Source of the DNA: Clostridia bacterium
Lineage (GTDB): Bacteria > Bacillota > Clostridia > Christensenellales > UBA1242
Assembly (NCBI GenBank): GCA_016297915.1
Contig: JAEDFU010000011.1
Span: 1-37,912 of the forward strand
DNA: 37,912 bases
Direction: 5' to 3'
Both the position numbers and the translations under genes were made by a program. The notes beneath the pieces are model-generated. The model worked only from the letters and a program-made list of their open reading frames with translations, made no database searches and had not been told where the DNA came from. Of the stretch, positions 8,569-16,883 are shown in pieces (position 1 is the stretch's first letter; each line of letters opens with the position of its first letter).

Positions 8569-8766
8569 ATGATAGTACCAAAGGGTAAAGTTTCAAAAGC
8601 AAGGCGTAATTCCAGAAAGGCAAATTGGAAAATTTCAACACCTTCTATGGTTGAATGTCCTCATTGTCATGAATTAAAAGCAAACCACAGAGTATGCAAA
8701 AAATGTGGTTACTATGACGGCGAACAAAAAGTAGTTGTAGAAAAAGAAAAGAAAGAAACAAAGTAA
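8569..8766 (+). CDS. rpmF: Ribosomal protein bL32, zinc-ribbon form
   Basis: A 65-residue 50S subunit protein. The basic N terminus KGKVSKARRNSRKANWK is typical. Two CxxC pairs, C-P-H-C and C-K-K-C, make the zinc-binding form of bL32. AGGAGGTG is 5 bases before the ATG, one of the best Shine-Dalgarno sites in the window. In most Firmicutes a DUF177 (YlbN/YceD) gene lies directly before rpmF; it is absent here. A strong terminator follows, so plsX is not co-transcribed with it. Confidence 0.97.
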   Translation: MIVPKGKVSKARRNSRKANWKISTPSMVECPHCHELKANHRVCKKCGYYDGEQKVVVEKEKKETK

Positions 8767-8781
8767 TTGTTGTTTTAAATA

Positions 8782-8814
8782 AAAAAGCCTTGGCAGTAGT
8801 TCAAGGCTTTTTGT
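8782..8814 (+). terminator. Terminator after rpmF
   Basis: The 11-base perfect stem AAAAAGCCTTG (8782-8792) with CAAGGCTTTTT (8802-8812) has a 9-base loop and a short T-run. Confidence 0.85.
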
Positions 8815-8851
8815 GTAATCTAATACAATCTATGGTCAAATTTCTTGGCTC

Positions 8852-8904
8852 AAAAAAATCAGTAGTTGACTATCACACTTAGAGTTCAACTACTGATTTT
8901 TTTT
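8852..8904 (-). terminator. Terminator after the NahK-like kinase gene
   Basis: A perfect stem of about 18 bases (8852-8869 with 8886-8903), core ATCAGTAGTTGA, begins just after the minus-strand stop codon and ends in T on that strand. It is T-flanked on both strands, so it could also act as a backup stop for rpmF. Confidence 0.85.
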
Positions 8905-8906
8905 GA

Positions 8907-10046
8907 TTACTTTTGTTTTGAGCTATCCAATTTGTATTCGTTAAATATTTCGCTTGCAAATTTGTTCATGTAAGAATAATTTTTGATTAAATCTTGTGTT
9001 AGGGTAAATTGTGCTTTGGCTCTTTCCAAATTGTGCTTTGGTCTAGTAAGGTCGCACTTAAAGTATTTGTTTCCGTCCAAATAATCGGTCAAGAATCTAA
9101 GACCCAATTCATATGTCAAAACTATTGGTGATTGTGCAAGCATTTTTGCCTCGCTATCTGTCATTATTGGAGCCATTTCGCTTACAAAACCTCTTGTGTA
9201 TGCTTCGAACTTGTTTTTGTCCAAATATACATTTTTGAGGTTAACATCATCCTCAAGTCCAGCGTTTGCACCCGATCTAATTGCGTCGCCATAATCAAAT
9301 AGCATAGAGCCAGGCATAATTGTGTCAAGGTCTATTACGCACAAAGCTTTGTTAGTGTCGTTATCCAGCATAACATTGTTAAGCTTGGTGTCATTGTGTA
9401 CAACTCTTGTAGGAATTCTGCCAGTTTGCAATGCGTCCATAATTACATTTGCAATATCGGCGTGTTTGAGGGCGTATTTGATGCATGGATAAGCATCTGC
9501 AATGTACTCGGCGTCTTTTTCTTTGTATGCTTTGTCAAGAGATGAGATAAATGTCTCTAGTCTCTTGCGAGTATTGTGAAAGTCAGGGATGCTTTCGATA
9601 AGTCCGCTTGCGTCAAAACCGTCTAGTTGGCGTTGGAATTTTCCAAAACCTTTGCCAGCTTCAAATAGATACTTTTCGCTAGCTTCGTCATAAGTGCTTG
9701 CATTTGCGATGTAGTCGTACATCCTAAAGTAATGCTCTTTGCCGTTGTCATCTCTTACTTTGTAATAAGGTCTGTCATTGTTTGCGTTTTTGATAAGTGT
9801 CAATGTCTCTCTTTGGGTGTCACCACCGTCTCTAGCAATTTGGTCTTTGAGATACTCAGTAACTAGCTCAATGTTGTTCATAAGTCCGTCAACATCTTTG
9901 AATACATTGCTATTAATCTCTTGCAAAATGTATTTTTTGCCAGATTTGTCTGTGACAACAAATGTATTATTGATAATTCCTGTCTTAATCTCGTGAGCTG
10001 TTATTGTCTCAATGCCAAAATTTGCACAAATATTAAAAGTATTCAT
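8907..10046 (-). CDS. APH-fold kinase resembling N-acetylhexosamine 1-kinase
   Basis: A 379-residue cytoplasmic phosphotransferase of the aminoglycoside phosphotransferase (APH/choline kinase) superfamily. The catalytic loop is VVHNDTKLNNVMLD (H-N-D with the later N), and the metal-binding segment is CVIDLDTIMPGSMLFDYGD. The H-N-D-T-K-x-N-N and D-L-D-T-x-M-P-G forms are those of NahK, which phosphorylates GlcNAc or GalNAc at C1 for salvage of host glycans. Length is also close to NahK (about 360). The substrate is therefore probably an N-acetylhexosamine, but a related sugar or amino-alcohol is possible. No glycan phosphorylase or epimerase partner is adjacent. It has its own promoter and terminator. 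AAGGAG lies about 12 bases before ATG. Confidence 0.82.
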   Translation of the reverse strand: MNTFNICANFGIETITAHEIKTGIINNTFVVTDKSGKKYILQEINSNVFKDVDGLMNNIELVTEYLKDQIARDGGDTQRETLTLIKNANNDRPYYKVRDDNGKEHYFRMYDYIANASTYDEASEKYLFEAGKGFGKFQRQLDGFDASGLIESIPDFHNTRKRLETFISSLDKAYKEKDAEYIADAYPCIKYALKHADIANVIMDALQTGRIPTRVVHNDTKLNNVMLDNDTNKALCVIDLDTIMPGSMLFDYGDAIRSGANAGLEDDVNLKNVYLDKNKFEAYTRGFVSEMAPIMTDSEAKMLAQSPIVLTYELGLRFLTDYLDGNKYFKCDLTRPKHNLERAKAQFTLTQDLIKNYSYMNKFASEIFNEYKLDSSKQK

Positions 10047-10078
10047 GTTTTTTTGTAACTCCTTTTTTTAACCTCAAT

Positions 10079-10107
10079 ATTCTAGCATATATAAATCGCA
10101 ATTTCAA
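10079..10107 (-). promoter_or_regulatory. Sigma-A promoter for the NahK-like kinase gene
   Basis: On the minus strand, TTGAAA (10107-10102) is followed after 17 bases by TAGAAT (10084-10079), preceded by TGC, an extended -10. The start codon at 10046 lies 32 bases further on. Confidence 0.65.
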
Positions 10108-10233
10108 TAGGCAATCATCAAAAAAAAGAGATTTTGTTTGCTAAAATTATATTATGTGTGTTACAATTAGTGCATAAGATGTCTGCATATAGGCTATTTA
10201 TTTTGCAGAAATTATATAGTAACTGGAGATAAT

Positions 10234-11253
10234 ATGATAAAAATTGTAATTGATGCTTTTGGTGGAGATAATGCTCCTGAGGAAATTGTCAAAGGTGCAG
10301 TTTTGGCTATAAATAAACTAAAAGATGTGCATGTTGTTTTGTCTGGCGACGAGACCAAAATAAATGAGGTTTTGGGAAGTATTAAGTATAACTCCGAGCA
10401 ACTAAGCATACTTGATGCCAAAGATGTAATAACAAATAACGAAAGTCCAACTGAGGCAATTAGGTTCAAAAAAGATAGTTCGCTTGTAAAAGCACTTGAT
10501 TTGTGCAAATCTGATGACCAAGTAGTAGGAATTATAAGTGCGGGTTCAACCGGTGCTGTTCTTACTGGTGGATTTATGAAAATTGGCAGAATAAAGGGGA
10601 TTTTTAGACCAGCATTGTGTCCTGTATTGCCAACTGTAAAGGGCGGATGTGCAAGTATATGTGACTGTGGAGCAAATATGGATTGCGAGCCAAAATACTT
10701 AGAACAATTTGCTGTAATGGGGTCTTGTTATCTAAATACACTTGGCAACAAAAAACCAAGAGTTGCACTACTAAATGTTGGCACAGAGGATCATAAGGGA
10801 GATACAAGAACCAAGGAGACTTTTGAGCTCCTTAAGGTCAATAGACATGTAAATTTTGTCGGCAATATGGAGGCAAGAGACTTGCTATCTGGCGACTATG
10901 ATTTGATTGTAACAGACGGATTTGCAGGCAATGTTTTGCTTAAGAGCACCGAAGGTGCAATCAAGAGTTTGCTCAAAGTTATGAAGGCTGAAATCAAGTC
11001 GAGTCTGCTATCCAAGATAGGCGCTGTATTTATGGGCAAAACATTCAAAAACATCAAAAAGAAATTTGATTACTCCATATATGGTGGAGCAGTGCTTCTT
11101 GGATGCAAAAAGTTGGTTGTCAAGGCTCACGGCAGTAGTAAGGCTACTAGTATTTGTGCTTGCGTTGAACAAGTATACAATATGTCCAAAGGCAAACTTA
11201 TTGACAAAATTTCAAAAAATTTGGCATCTGTTGGAATTGGTGAAAATGAATAA
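10234..11253 (+). CDS. plsX: Acyl-ACP:phosphate acyltransferase PlsX
   Basis: A 339-residue peripheral membrane enzyme that makes acyl phosphate from acyl-ACP and phosphate, the first step of the PlsX/PlsY route to lysophosphatidate. Signatures: KIVIDAFGGDNAP at the N terminus, GIISAGSTGAVLTGG around 95-110, RPALCPVLPT, DCGANMDCEP, NVGTEDHKG and VTDGFAGNVLLKSTEG. Length is standard. ACTGGAG precedes the ATG. It overlaps rnc by 8 bases, so the two are translationally coupled. acpP, usually between plsX and rnc in Firmicutes, is missing. I looked for a FapR-type operator upstream and saw none. Confidence 0.97.
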   Translation: MIKIVIDAFGGDNAPEEIVKGAVLAINKLKDVHVVLSGDETKINEVLGSIKYNSEQLSILDAKDVITNNESPTEAIRFKKDSSLVKALDLCKSDDQVVGIISAGSTGAVLTGGFMKIGRIKGIFRPALCPVLPTVKGGCASICDCGANMDCEPKYLEQFAVMGSCYLNTLGNKKPRVALLNVGTEDHKGDTRTKETFELLKVNRHVNFVGNMEARDLLSGDYDLIVTDGFAGNVLLKSTEGAIKSLLKVMKAEIKSSLLSKIGAVFMGKTFKNIKKKFDYSIYGGAVLLGCKKLVVKAHGSSKATSICACVEQVYNMSKGKLIDKISKNLASVGIGENE

Positions 11254-11899
11254 TTTGCAATCTAAACTAAACTACACATTCAAAGACCAAAATCTTCTCA
11301 AAACAGCACTAACACATAGTAGTTTTTCTAACGAATTTGGTGGAGAAAGCTACGAGAGGCTGGAGTTTTTGGGAGATGCAGTGCTTGAACTTGTAGTTTC
11401 GGATTATATTTATAAGTTTGGACAGTTAGACAGCGGTTTGCTTAGCAAATTAAGAGCAGGACTTGTGTCGACGGCGTATCTTAAGCAAATAAGCCAAGAT
11501 TTGGGGCTGGACAGGCTTGTATTTAAGTCCAAATCTCTACAAACACTTAGTGACAAGACCAAAGCTGATTTGTTTGAGAGTCTAATAGGTGCAGTATATC
11601 TTGATAGTGGACTTGAATGTGCAAAAAAGATTATTGAAAACCTTGTAATAGTGGACGATCAAAATATCAGGAGTGTTATCAAAAATTGTGTAGATTACAA
11701 GACAAAATTGCAGGAAACTCTACAAAAATTAGGCAAAACATTTGAGTACAAACTTGTATCCGATAGCGGACTAGACCACGACAAGACATTTGAAGTCGAA
11801 CTAATTGTGGATAGCCAAGTGGTCTCTAAGGCTTCTGGCAAAAGTATTCACATTGCTCAAGAGAATTGTGCGGAAAATTATTTGCACACTCTTTGTTAA
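11246..11899 (+). CDS. rnc: Ribonuclease III
   Basis: A 217-residue double-strand-specific endoribonuclease for rRNA processing and mRNA decay. The start is ATG at 11246: it gives MNNLQSKLNYTFKDQ, the usual RNase III beginning, and overlaps the plsX end, while the longer open frame starting at 11066 would add about 60 unrelated residues read out of plsX. The catalytic signature is ERLEFLGDAVLELVVSDYIY, with the second acidic site in DLFESLIGAVYLDSG. A dsRNA-binding domain covers about the last 68 residues, from DYKTKLQETLQ, with the typical Ala/Lys end (SGKSIHIAQENCAENY). GGTG just upstream is the likely ribosome site. Confidence 0.96.
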   Translation: MNNLQSKLNYTFKDQNLLKTALTHSSFSNEFGGESYERLEFLGDAVLELVVSDYIYKFGQLDSGLLSKLRAGLVSTAYLKQISQDLGLDRLVFKSKSLQTLSDKTKADLFESLIGAVYLDSGLECAKKIIENLVIVDDQNIRSVIKNCVDYKTKLQETLQKLGKTFEYKLVSDSGLDHDKTFEVELIVDSQVVSKASGKSIHIAQENCAENYLHTLC

Positions 11900-12053
11900 T
11901 TCCAAAAAAGGTGTGCTTTTGCTTGCGAAAACCTGTGTCACAAAATAAATTTCGAGGACTCGGCAGATACTTTAGTAAGTTATGTCTTTCAAAAACAAAA
12001 TTACACATATTTTGGGGTTTGTGGGAAGACGCAAGAAAAAAATTTTGTGAGTT

Positions 12054-12082
12054 GACATGCTAAATTGCATGTCTTTTTTTTT
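12054..12082 (+). terminator. Terminator downstream of plsX-rnc
   Basis: The 7-base perfect stem GACATGC (12054-12060) with GCATGTC (12067-12073) has a 6-base loop and is followed by nine T. Confidence 0.85.
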
Positions 12083-12195
12083 GTGCAAAGAGAAATTTTT
12101 GTCAGATTACCCACAAGTTGGTGCATATTTTTGGGCAACGCTTTCAAATATTGCATTTTAAATTGCAAATTATCCTCGAAATTTGCGTGGATTAT

Positions 12196-12224
12196 TTGTC
12201 TTTGAGGGGTTTATTTGATATAAT
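12196..12224 (+). promoter_or_regulatory. Sigma-A promoter for smc
   Basis: TTGTCT (12196-12201), 17-base spacer, perfect TATAAT (12219-12224) with an extended TGA before it. It lies about 80 bases upstream of the smc start, so the mRNA has a leader of roughly 70 bases. It follows the plsX-rnc terminator. Confidence 0.7.
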
Positions 12225-12302
12225 ATCTTATATGTAAAATTATACTCGCACAAGTTTGCCTTGTGTGTGGGACATGTCACTTATACTCTAGGAGTTTAAC
12301 AA

Positions 12303-15300
12303 ATGAATCTAAAAAGAATTGAAATGGTGGGGTTTAAATCCTTTGCTGATTACCAAAAGATAGATTTTGAGGAGGGTATCACCGCCATTGTAGGACCTAA
12401 CGGTTGTGGCAAGAGTAATGTTGCCGATGCAATCAGATGGGTTTTGGGTGAACAAAGTAGCAAGACCTTGCGTGGAAGCACTATGCAAGATGTTATTTTC
12501 AAAGGTACCGAGAAACGAAAAGGACTTAGTTTTTGCGAAGTTTCCTTAGTCTTTGATAACACCAACAAAATATTTAATTCCGATTACAACGAAATAGTCA
12601 TCACTCGAAAACTCTATCGTAGTGGCGAGAGTGAATATTTGCTCAACAAAACACCATCTAGACTCAAAGATATCGTAAATCTACTTCATGATAGTGGAAT
12701 TGGCAAAAACGGCTATTCCATAATTGGTCAAGGTATGGTTGGCAAAATTGTTAGTTCCAAGCCAGAGGATAGGCGTGTAATTTTTGAGGAAGCTGCAGGA
12801 ATTGCTAAGTTCAAGTCCAAAAAAGTTGAGGCAGAACGAAAGCTCCTTAATACTCAAGACAATCTTAATCGAATTAATGATCTTATTACCGAGATAGATA
12901 GACAACTCAAACCTCTCAAAGAACAAGCTGAGACTGCCAAGATTTATCATGAACTCAAAGATAAACTCAAAGTTTTGGAAGTAAATTTGTACATTCATCA
13001 GTACGATACTGCCAGTGATACCAAAAATGCAATTTTGGAGAAAATCAACGGCATTGTTGAGGAACTTGAGTACAAGAACAACGAAAAAGACAAAGCTGAC
13101 CAGATGTACACAGACGCTTTTGAGAGAGTTGGCACAATTGATAGTGATATAAGTGCACTCAAGGACAAAATCTTGGAGCTTAATATCGCTATAACCAAAC
13201 AAAGTGGCGAGATAAATCTTCAAAAGGAAAAGTACAATCACCTCAAAGCCGAGGACGATAGATTAACCGAGGAATTAACTAGACTCGAGGCTAGTAGAGA
13301 TAGTAATCAAAATTCTCTTATTGATGTAGAGAATATTCTCAAAGACAAACAAGTGATTTTGTTTAACAAAAAGTCCGAAGTTGCCGAATTGAATTCTAAG
13401 TTTGACGCAATTAGCAGTGAACTAAAAACCGGTGAGGACGAGGCTCAAGCCATTCAACAAAAAATCATTGACAATCTTGAAATGCTAGGCGATGTTAAGG
13501 CACAAATTTCCGCTCTTGATGCCGAAAAGAAAAGTTACGAAAAGTCGCTTGCAGAACTTGAAGATTTGCAGAGAGACATAAACGAAAAGTTCTCCGCATC
13601 CAAGGCAAAACAGGCCGAGAGCTCAAATACACTACTTGTCCGCAAGCAAAAACGCAATAATTTGGATAGTTCACTTAGCGAAAAAGTTAATTACCAAAAT
13701 AACTTGCAAGTAGACACCAAGCGTGAAGAGAATTTAATCAATGAGTTAAACAATAACATCGTTACTCTTGAGCACCGCAAAAAGATGCTTGAAGAGTATG
13801 AAAGAGAGTACGAAGGATTTAATGGAACTGTCAAAAGACTGCTCACTGATGCTGAGAAAAACAACGAAATTAAGTCAAAAATTTTGGGAGTAGTAGCTAG
13901 TCTTATCAAAGTTCCTCAAACATATCAAACGGCAATTGAAACCGCACTTGGCAGTGCAATTCAAAATGTAGTAACCTCTAGTGATGAGAATGCTAAGTAC
14001 CTTATCAATTACCTCAAACAAAGAGATTATGGTAGGGCAACATTCTTGCCAATCAATACAGTCAAACCTAGATATTTTGACAAATCAAATAGATATCTTC
14101 TTGATATGGACGGCTGTATGGGCTTGGCATCAGAGCTAATAGAGTACGATAGCAAGCTTGAAAACATTGTTAGTAGCTTGCTTGGAACAACCATTATTGC
14201 CAGTAACATGAATAGTGCTCTAAACATTGCCAAACGCAGTAACTTTGCATACCGCATTGCTACACTTGACGGAGACATTATATCTCCACAAGGTAGTTTG
14301 ACAGGTGGTAGCAAAAAGGCACAAGTTACCAACTTGCTTGGTCGTCAAACTGAGATTGAAAATTGCGGCAAATTAATTGAAAAATTAACCAAAGACAAAC
14401 AAGTCAAAGTAAATGAGTACAACGAGACTGTTGAAAAACTCAAGAATGTGAATATTGAAATTAAGGAACTATCCGATACTATTCATTCTCTTGATATTGA
14501 GATTGCACAAGAAACCGAGAGAAACGATAAGTTTAGCACAATTTGTAGCGACTACGAGGACGAACGAAACAAAGTTAACTCAAATATCGGCAAAAACAAA
14601 CAAATTTTGGAGAGCATTGTCAATCAATTAAACAAGATTTCGGATGTCAAAGTTGATATTGAGAGTGGAGATAATTACGATACAAATGTATCGCAATTTA
14701 GTGCACTCAAGAGTCAAAAAGACGAGTACTCAGGTAAGATTACTACACTCAAAATTGAGATTGCAACTCTAGAGTCGGAGACTTTGAGTCTTGACCAAGA
14801 GAGGCTAAGACTTACAGAGATAATAAGTTCGTTGAGTTCACAAATCGAGATAATGGGAACATCTCTTAACCGCAATAGACAATTGTTGTCCGTTGCATCA
14901 AATGTTGTCTTTGAGACTGAGACTAGTCTTGAGGCAAACGAGACTTATGCCCTCCTAAAATCCACTCAAGAAAAGTTGGAAGCCAAGGAAAACGAAAAAG
15001 CAAATGTCAACGAGGATATTCGTAGACTTGACGAAAATCGTACTAGACTCTTGGGAGAAGTTAACTTATTACAAGACAAAAAGTACAAGCAAGACATTGC
15101 TCTTAGCAAAGTAGATACAGACATCGAGACTATGCAAGAGAGAGTTTGGGAGGAATATGGACTAACTTACCAGACAGCAATGGATTTGAAAGACGAAAAC
15201 TTTGATGCCAAAATGGGATCTAGTGAAATAAACAAAATCAAAAAAGAAATTGTAGCACTTGGCCACATCAACGAAAGAGCGATTGACGACTGCAAAAACT

Positions 15301-15878
15301 TGGAAGAAAGATTTGGCAAGATGTACAATCAGTCTCAAGATTTAATCAAGGCTGAGGCAGATCTTAAGAGAATTATCAAAGACTTGTCAAACGAAATGAT
15401 TGTTAGATTCCAGACAGAATTTGACAAGATCAATACAAACTTTGGAATTGTTTTCAAAGAACTATTTGGTGGCGGAAAAGCACACCTTGAAATCCTTGAT
15501 AGCGAGGATGCTCTTGAGGCAGGTATTGAGATTAAGGCTGAGCCTCCAGAGAAAAAATTGAGTAATATATCTCTACTTAGTGGTGGAGAGCAAGCGCTAG
15601 TTGCTATTGCAATTCTATTTGCAATACTAAGACTAAGGCCAATGCCTTTCTGCTTACTAGACGAAATCGAAGCGCCTTTGGATGAGGCAAATGTTACAAG
15701 ACTTGCCAAATACCTCAAACGCTATTCTCATGAAACACAATTTATTGTAATCACTCACAAAAAACCTACTATGGAACACGCAGATACTCTATATGGTGTT
15801 ACAATGGAGGAAAAGGGCGTAAGTAAAATAGTATCAGTCAAACTTAATGATGCTATCAAAAATACCGAGCAAAAATAG
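12303..15878 (+). CDS. smc: Chromosome condensation protein SMC
   Basis: A 1191-residue SMC ATPase that works with ScpA/ScpB in chromosome compaction and segregation. The N-terminal head has Walker A GPNGCGKS at residues 31-38. Two long coiled-coil arms (about 170-500 and 670-1020) flank a hinge that starts near KILGVVASLIKVPQTYQTAI and ends at GSLTGG (about 670). The C-terminal head has the ABC signature LSGGEQALVAIAILFAIL and Walker B PFCLLDEIEAPLDEANV; the usual DEVEAALD is varied to DEIEAPLD. Length is standard. TAGGAG lies before the ATG. It starts an operon with ftsY 8 bases downstream. scpA and scpB are not in the window. Confidence 0.97.
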   Translation: MNLKRIEMVGFKSFADYQKIDFEEGITAIVGPNGCGKSNVADAIRWVLGEQSSKTLRGSTMQDVIFKGTEKRKGLSFCEVSLVFDNTNKIFNSDYNEIVITRKLYRSGESEYLLNKTPSRLKDIVNLLHDSGIGKNGYSIIGQGMVGKIVSSKPEDRRVIFEEAAGIAKFKSKKVEAERKLLNTQDNLNRINDLITEIDRQLKPLKEQAETAKIYHELKDKLKVLEVNLYIHQYDTASDTKNAILEKINGIVEELEYKNNEKDKADQMYTDAFERVGTIDSDISALKDKILELNIAITKQSGEINLQKEKYNHLKAEDDRLTEELTRLEASRDSNQNSLIDVENILKDKQVILFNKKSEVAELNSKFDAISSELKTGEDEAQAIQQKIIDNLEMLGDVKAQISALDAEKKSYEKSLAELEDLQRDINEKFSASKAKQAESSNTLLVRKQKRNNLDSSLSEKVNYQNNLQVDTKREENLINELNNNIVTLEHRKKMLEEYEREYEGFNGTVKRLLTDAEKNNEIKSKILGVVASLIKVPQTYQTAIETALGSAIQNVVTSSDENAKYLINYLKQRDYGRATFLPINTVKPRYFDKSNRYLLDMDGCMGLASELIEYDSKLENIVSSLLGTTIIASNMNSALNIAKRSNFAYRIATLDGDIISPQGSLTGGSKKAQVTNLLGRQTEIENCGKLIEKLTKDKQVKVNEYNETVEKLKNVNIEIKELSDTIHSLDIEIAQETERNDKFSTICSDYEDERNKVNSNIGKNKQILESIVNQLNKISDVKVDIESGDNYDTNVSQFSALKSQKDEYSGKITTLKIEIATLESETLSLDQERLRLTEIISSLSSQIEIMGTSLNRNRQLLSVASNVVFETETSLEANETYALLKSTQEKLEAKENEKANVNEDIRRLDENRTRLLGEVNLLQDKKYKQDIALSKVDTDIETMQERVWEEYGLTYQTAMDLKDENFDAKMGSSEINKIKKEIVALGHINERAIDDCKNLEERFGKMYNQSQDLIKAEADLKRIIKDLSNEMIVRFQTEFDKINTNFGIVFKELFGGGKAHLEILDSEDALEAGIEIKAEPPEKKLSNISLLSGGEQALVAIAILFAILRLRPMPFCLLDEIEAPLDEANVTRLAKYLKRYSHETQFIVITHKKPTMEHADTLYGVTMEEKGVSKIVSVKLNDAIKNTEQK

Positions 15879-15886
15879 GAGCAAAT

Positions 15887-16774
15887 ATGGGGATTTTTTC
15901 CAAATTTTTTGGTGCACTAAAAAAGACAAAAGACGCCATATCCAAAAAAATTTCTCAAATCTTTGTGGGCGAACTTGACGACGACTTTTACGAAGAATTG
16001 GAATTTGTTTTGGTGTCGTCAGATATTTCCTTGGAAGCATCTGAGGAGATTGTTGAAAATGTCAAAAAATTAGCCAAAAAACAAAAAGTAAAAACCGAAG
16101 AAGAATTTAAAAAACTACTAAGAGAGGCCATGGTCGAGATACTTAATTTGGAAACTCGTCCTGAGCAGTATCCGGTGCTTTGTACAGTAGTTGGAGTCAA
16201 TGGTGTTGGCAAGACTACTGCTATAGGCAAACTTGCACATTTTTACAAAAAGAACAAAAAGAGTTGTTTGCTTGTTGCAGGCGATACTTTTAGAGCGGCT
16301 GCAAGCGAACAACTAAACGAATGGAGCAAGCGTGCTGGTGTCAGAATTGTCAAATATAGTGAGGGTGTTGACCCGGGTGCTGTTGTGTTTGACGGAATTT
16401 CTAGTGCCAAGGCCAAAGGTGAAGATGTGGTTCTTGTAGATACTGCAGGCAGACTACACAACAAAGTTGGTCTTATGGAAGAACTTAGAAAAATTGCCAA
16501 AATAGTTGCAAAAGAGTGGGACGGAGTTAGCGAAAACTTACTTGTAATAGACGCAACTACAGGGCAAAATGCATTGACTCAAGTCGAGATGTTTAACGAG
16601 ATTTTGCCTTTGAGTGGAATTATTCTCACCAAACTTGACGGATCTTCCAAGGGTGGAGTAGTCTTTGCAATTGCCAAAAAATATGGCATACCTATCAAGT
16701 TTGTAGGTGTCGGTGAGGGCATTGACGATATCGAACCATTTGATGCTGAGGATTTTGTAAATAATATTATTTAA
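15887..16774 (+). CDS. ftsY: SRP receptor GTPase FtsY
   Basis: A 295-residue signal recognition particle receptor that docks SRP-ribosome complexes at the membrane. The N domain helices (about 1-85) begin with the amphipathic MGIFSKFFGALKK, which can bind lipid directly. The G domain has GVNGVGKTTAIGKLA (G1), DTFRAAASEQL, DTAGR (G3), TKLDGSSKGG (G4 region) and FVGVGEGIDDIEPF at the end. There is no long acidic A domain, as in most Gram-positive FtsY proteins. AGGAG precedes ATG, with only 8 bases after smc, a classic smc-ftsY operon. Confidence 0.97.
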   Translation: MGIFSKFFGALKKTKDAISKKISQIFVGELDDDFYEELEFVLVSSDISLEASEEIVENVKKLAKKQKVKTEEEFKKLLREAMVEILNLETRPEQYPVLCTVVGVNGVGKTTAIGKLAHFYKKNKKSCLLVAGDTFRAAASEQLNEWSKRAGVRIVKYSEGVDPGAVVFDGISSAKAKGEDVVLVDTAGRLHNKVGLMEELRKIAKIVAKEWDGVSENLLVIDATTGQNALTQVEMFNEILPLSGIILTKLDGSSKGGVVFAIAKKYGIPIKFVGVGEGIDDIEPFDAEDFVNNII

Positions 16775-16811
16775 TAATTATCACAATTTAACCAAATTTT
16801 CAAAAAAACTA

Positions 16812-16840
16812 TTGACAAATACTTGGTATTGTAATAAAAT
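16812..16840 (+). promoter_or_regulatory. Sigma-A promoter for ylxM-ffh
   Basis: Consensus TTGACA (16812-16817), exactly 17 bases, then TAAAAT (16835-16840). It lies 44 bases before the ylxM start. Confidence 0.8.
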
Positions 16841-16844
16841 ACAT

Positions 16845-16868
16845 CTGTAAAGCAAAAATACTTTACAG
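16845..16868 (+). promoter_or_regulatory. 5'-end hairpin in the ylxM-ffh leader
   Basis: A perfect 8-base inverted repeat, CTGTAAAG (16845-16852) with CTTTACAG (16861-16868), has an 8-base loop and spans the predicted transcription start a few bases after the -10 box. It could be a 5' stabilising stem in the mRNA or an operator overlapping the start site. It ends 3 bases before the AAAGG ribosome site. Confidence 0.55.
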
Positions 16869-16883
16869 CAAAAGGACTCATGT

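Larger units (their letters stand above)
11900..12302 (+). other. Intergenic region between rnc and smc
   Basis: About 400 bases with no supportable gene. The first 155 bases lead to a terminator at 12054-12082 and may simply be the rnc 3' UTR or a short non-coding RNA. I could not fold it into a known class: no GGAA-capped SRP helix and no tmRNA or 6S signature. The second half carries the smc promoter (12196-12224) and a small hairpin, CACAAG (12249-12254) with CTTGTG (12260-12265), in the smc leader. Short overlapping reading frames on both strands here lack ribosome sites and family resemblance. Confidence 0.6.

Noticed and set aside
10120..10233. FapR operator before plsX
   Set aside because: No TTAGTACCT-type inverted repeat was seen; only a weak TTGCTA-18-TACAAT promoter-like pair.
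11066..11245. N-terminal extension of rnc by 60 residues
   Set aside because: The extension is read out of frame through plsX, has no ribosome site and is unlike RNase III; ATG at 11246 gives the standard N terminus.
11900..12053. SRP RNA, tmRNA or RNase P RNA downstream of rnc
   Set aside because: No GGAA-capped helix, no tRNA-like ends and no conserved RNase P core could be found by eye.
12681..13241. 186-codon open frame antisense to smc
   Set aside because: It lies fully inside the conserved SMC head and arm coding sequence, has no ribosome site and gives a low-complexity Leu/Phe/Ile/Asn-rich product expected from the reverse of coiled-coil codons.
15335..15718. 127-codon open frame antisense to the smc C-terminal head
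   Set aside because: It covers the ABC signature and Walker B region of smc; Ser-rich product typical of an antisense frame.
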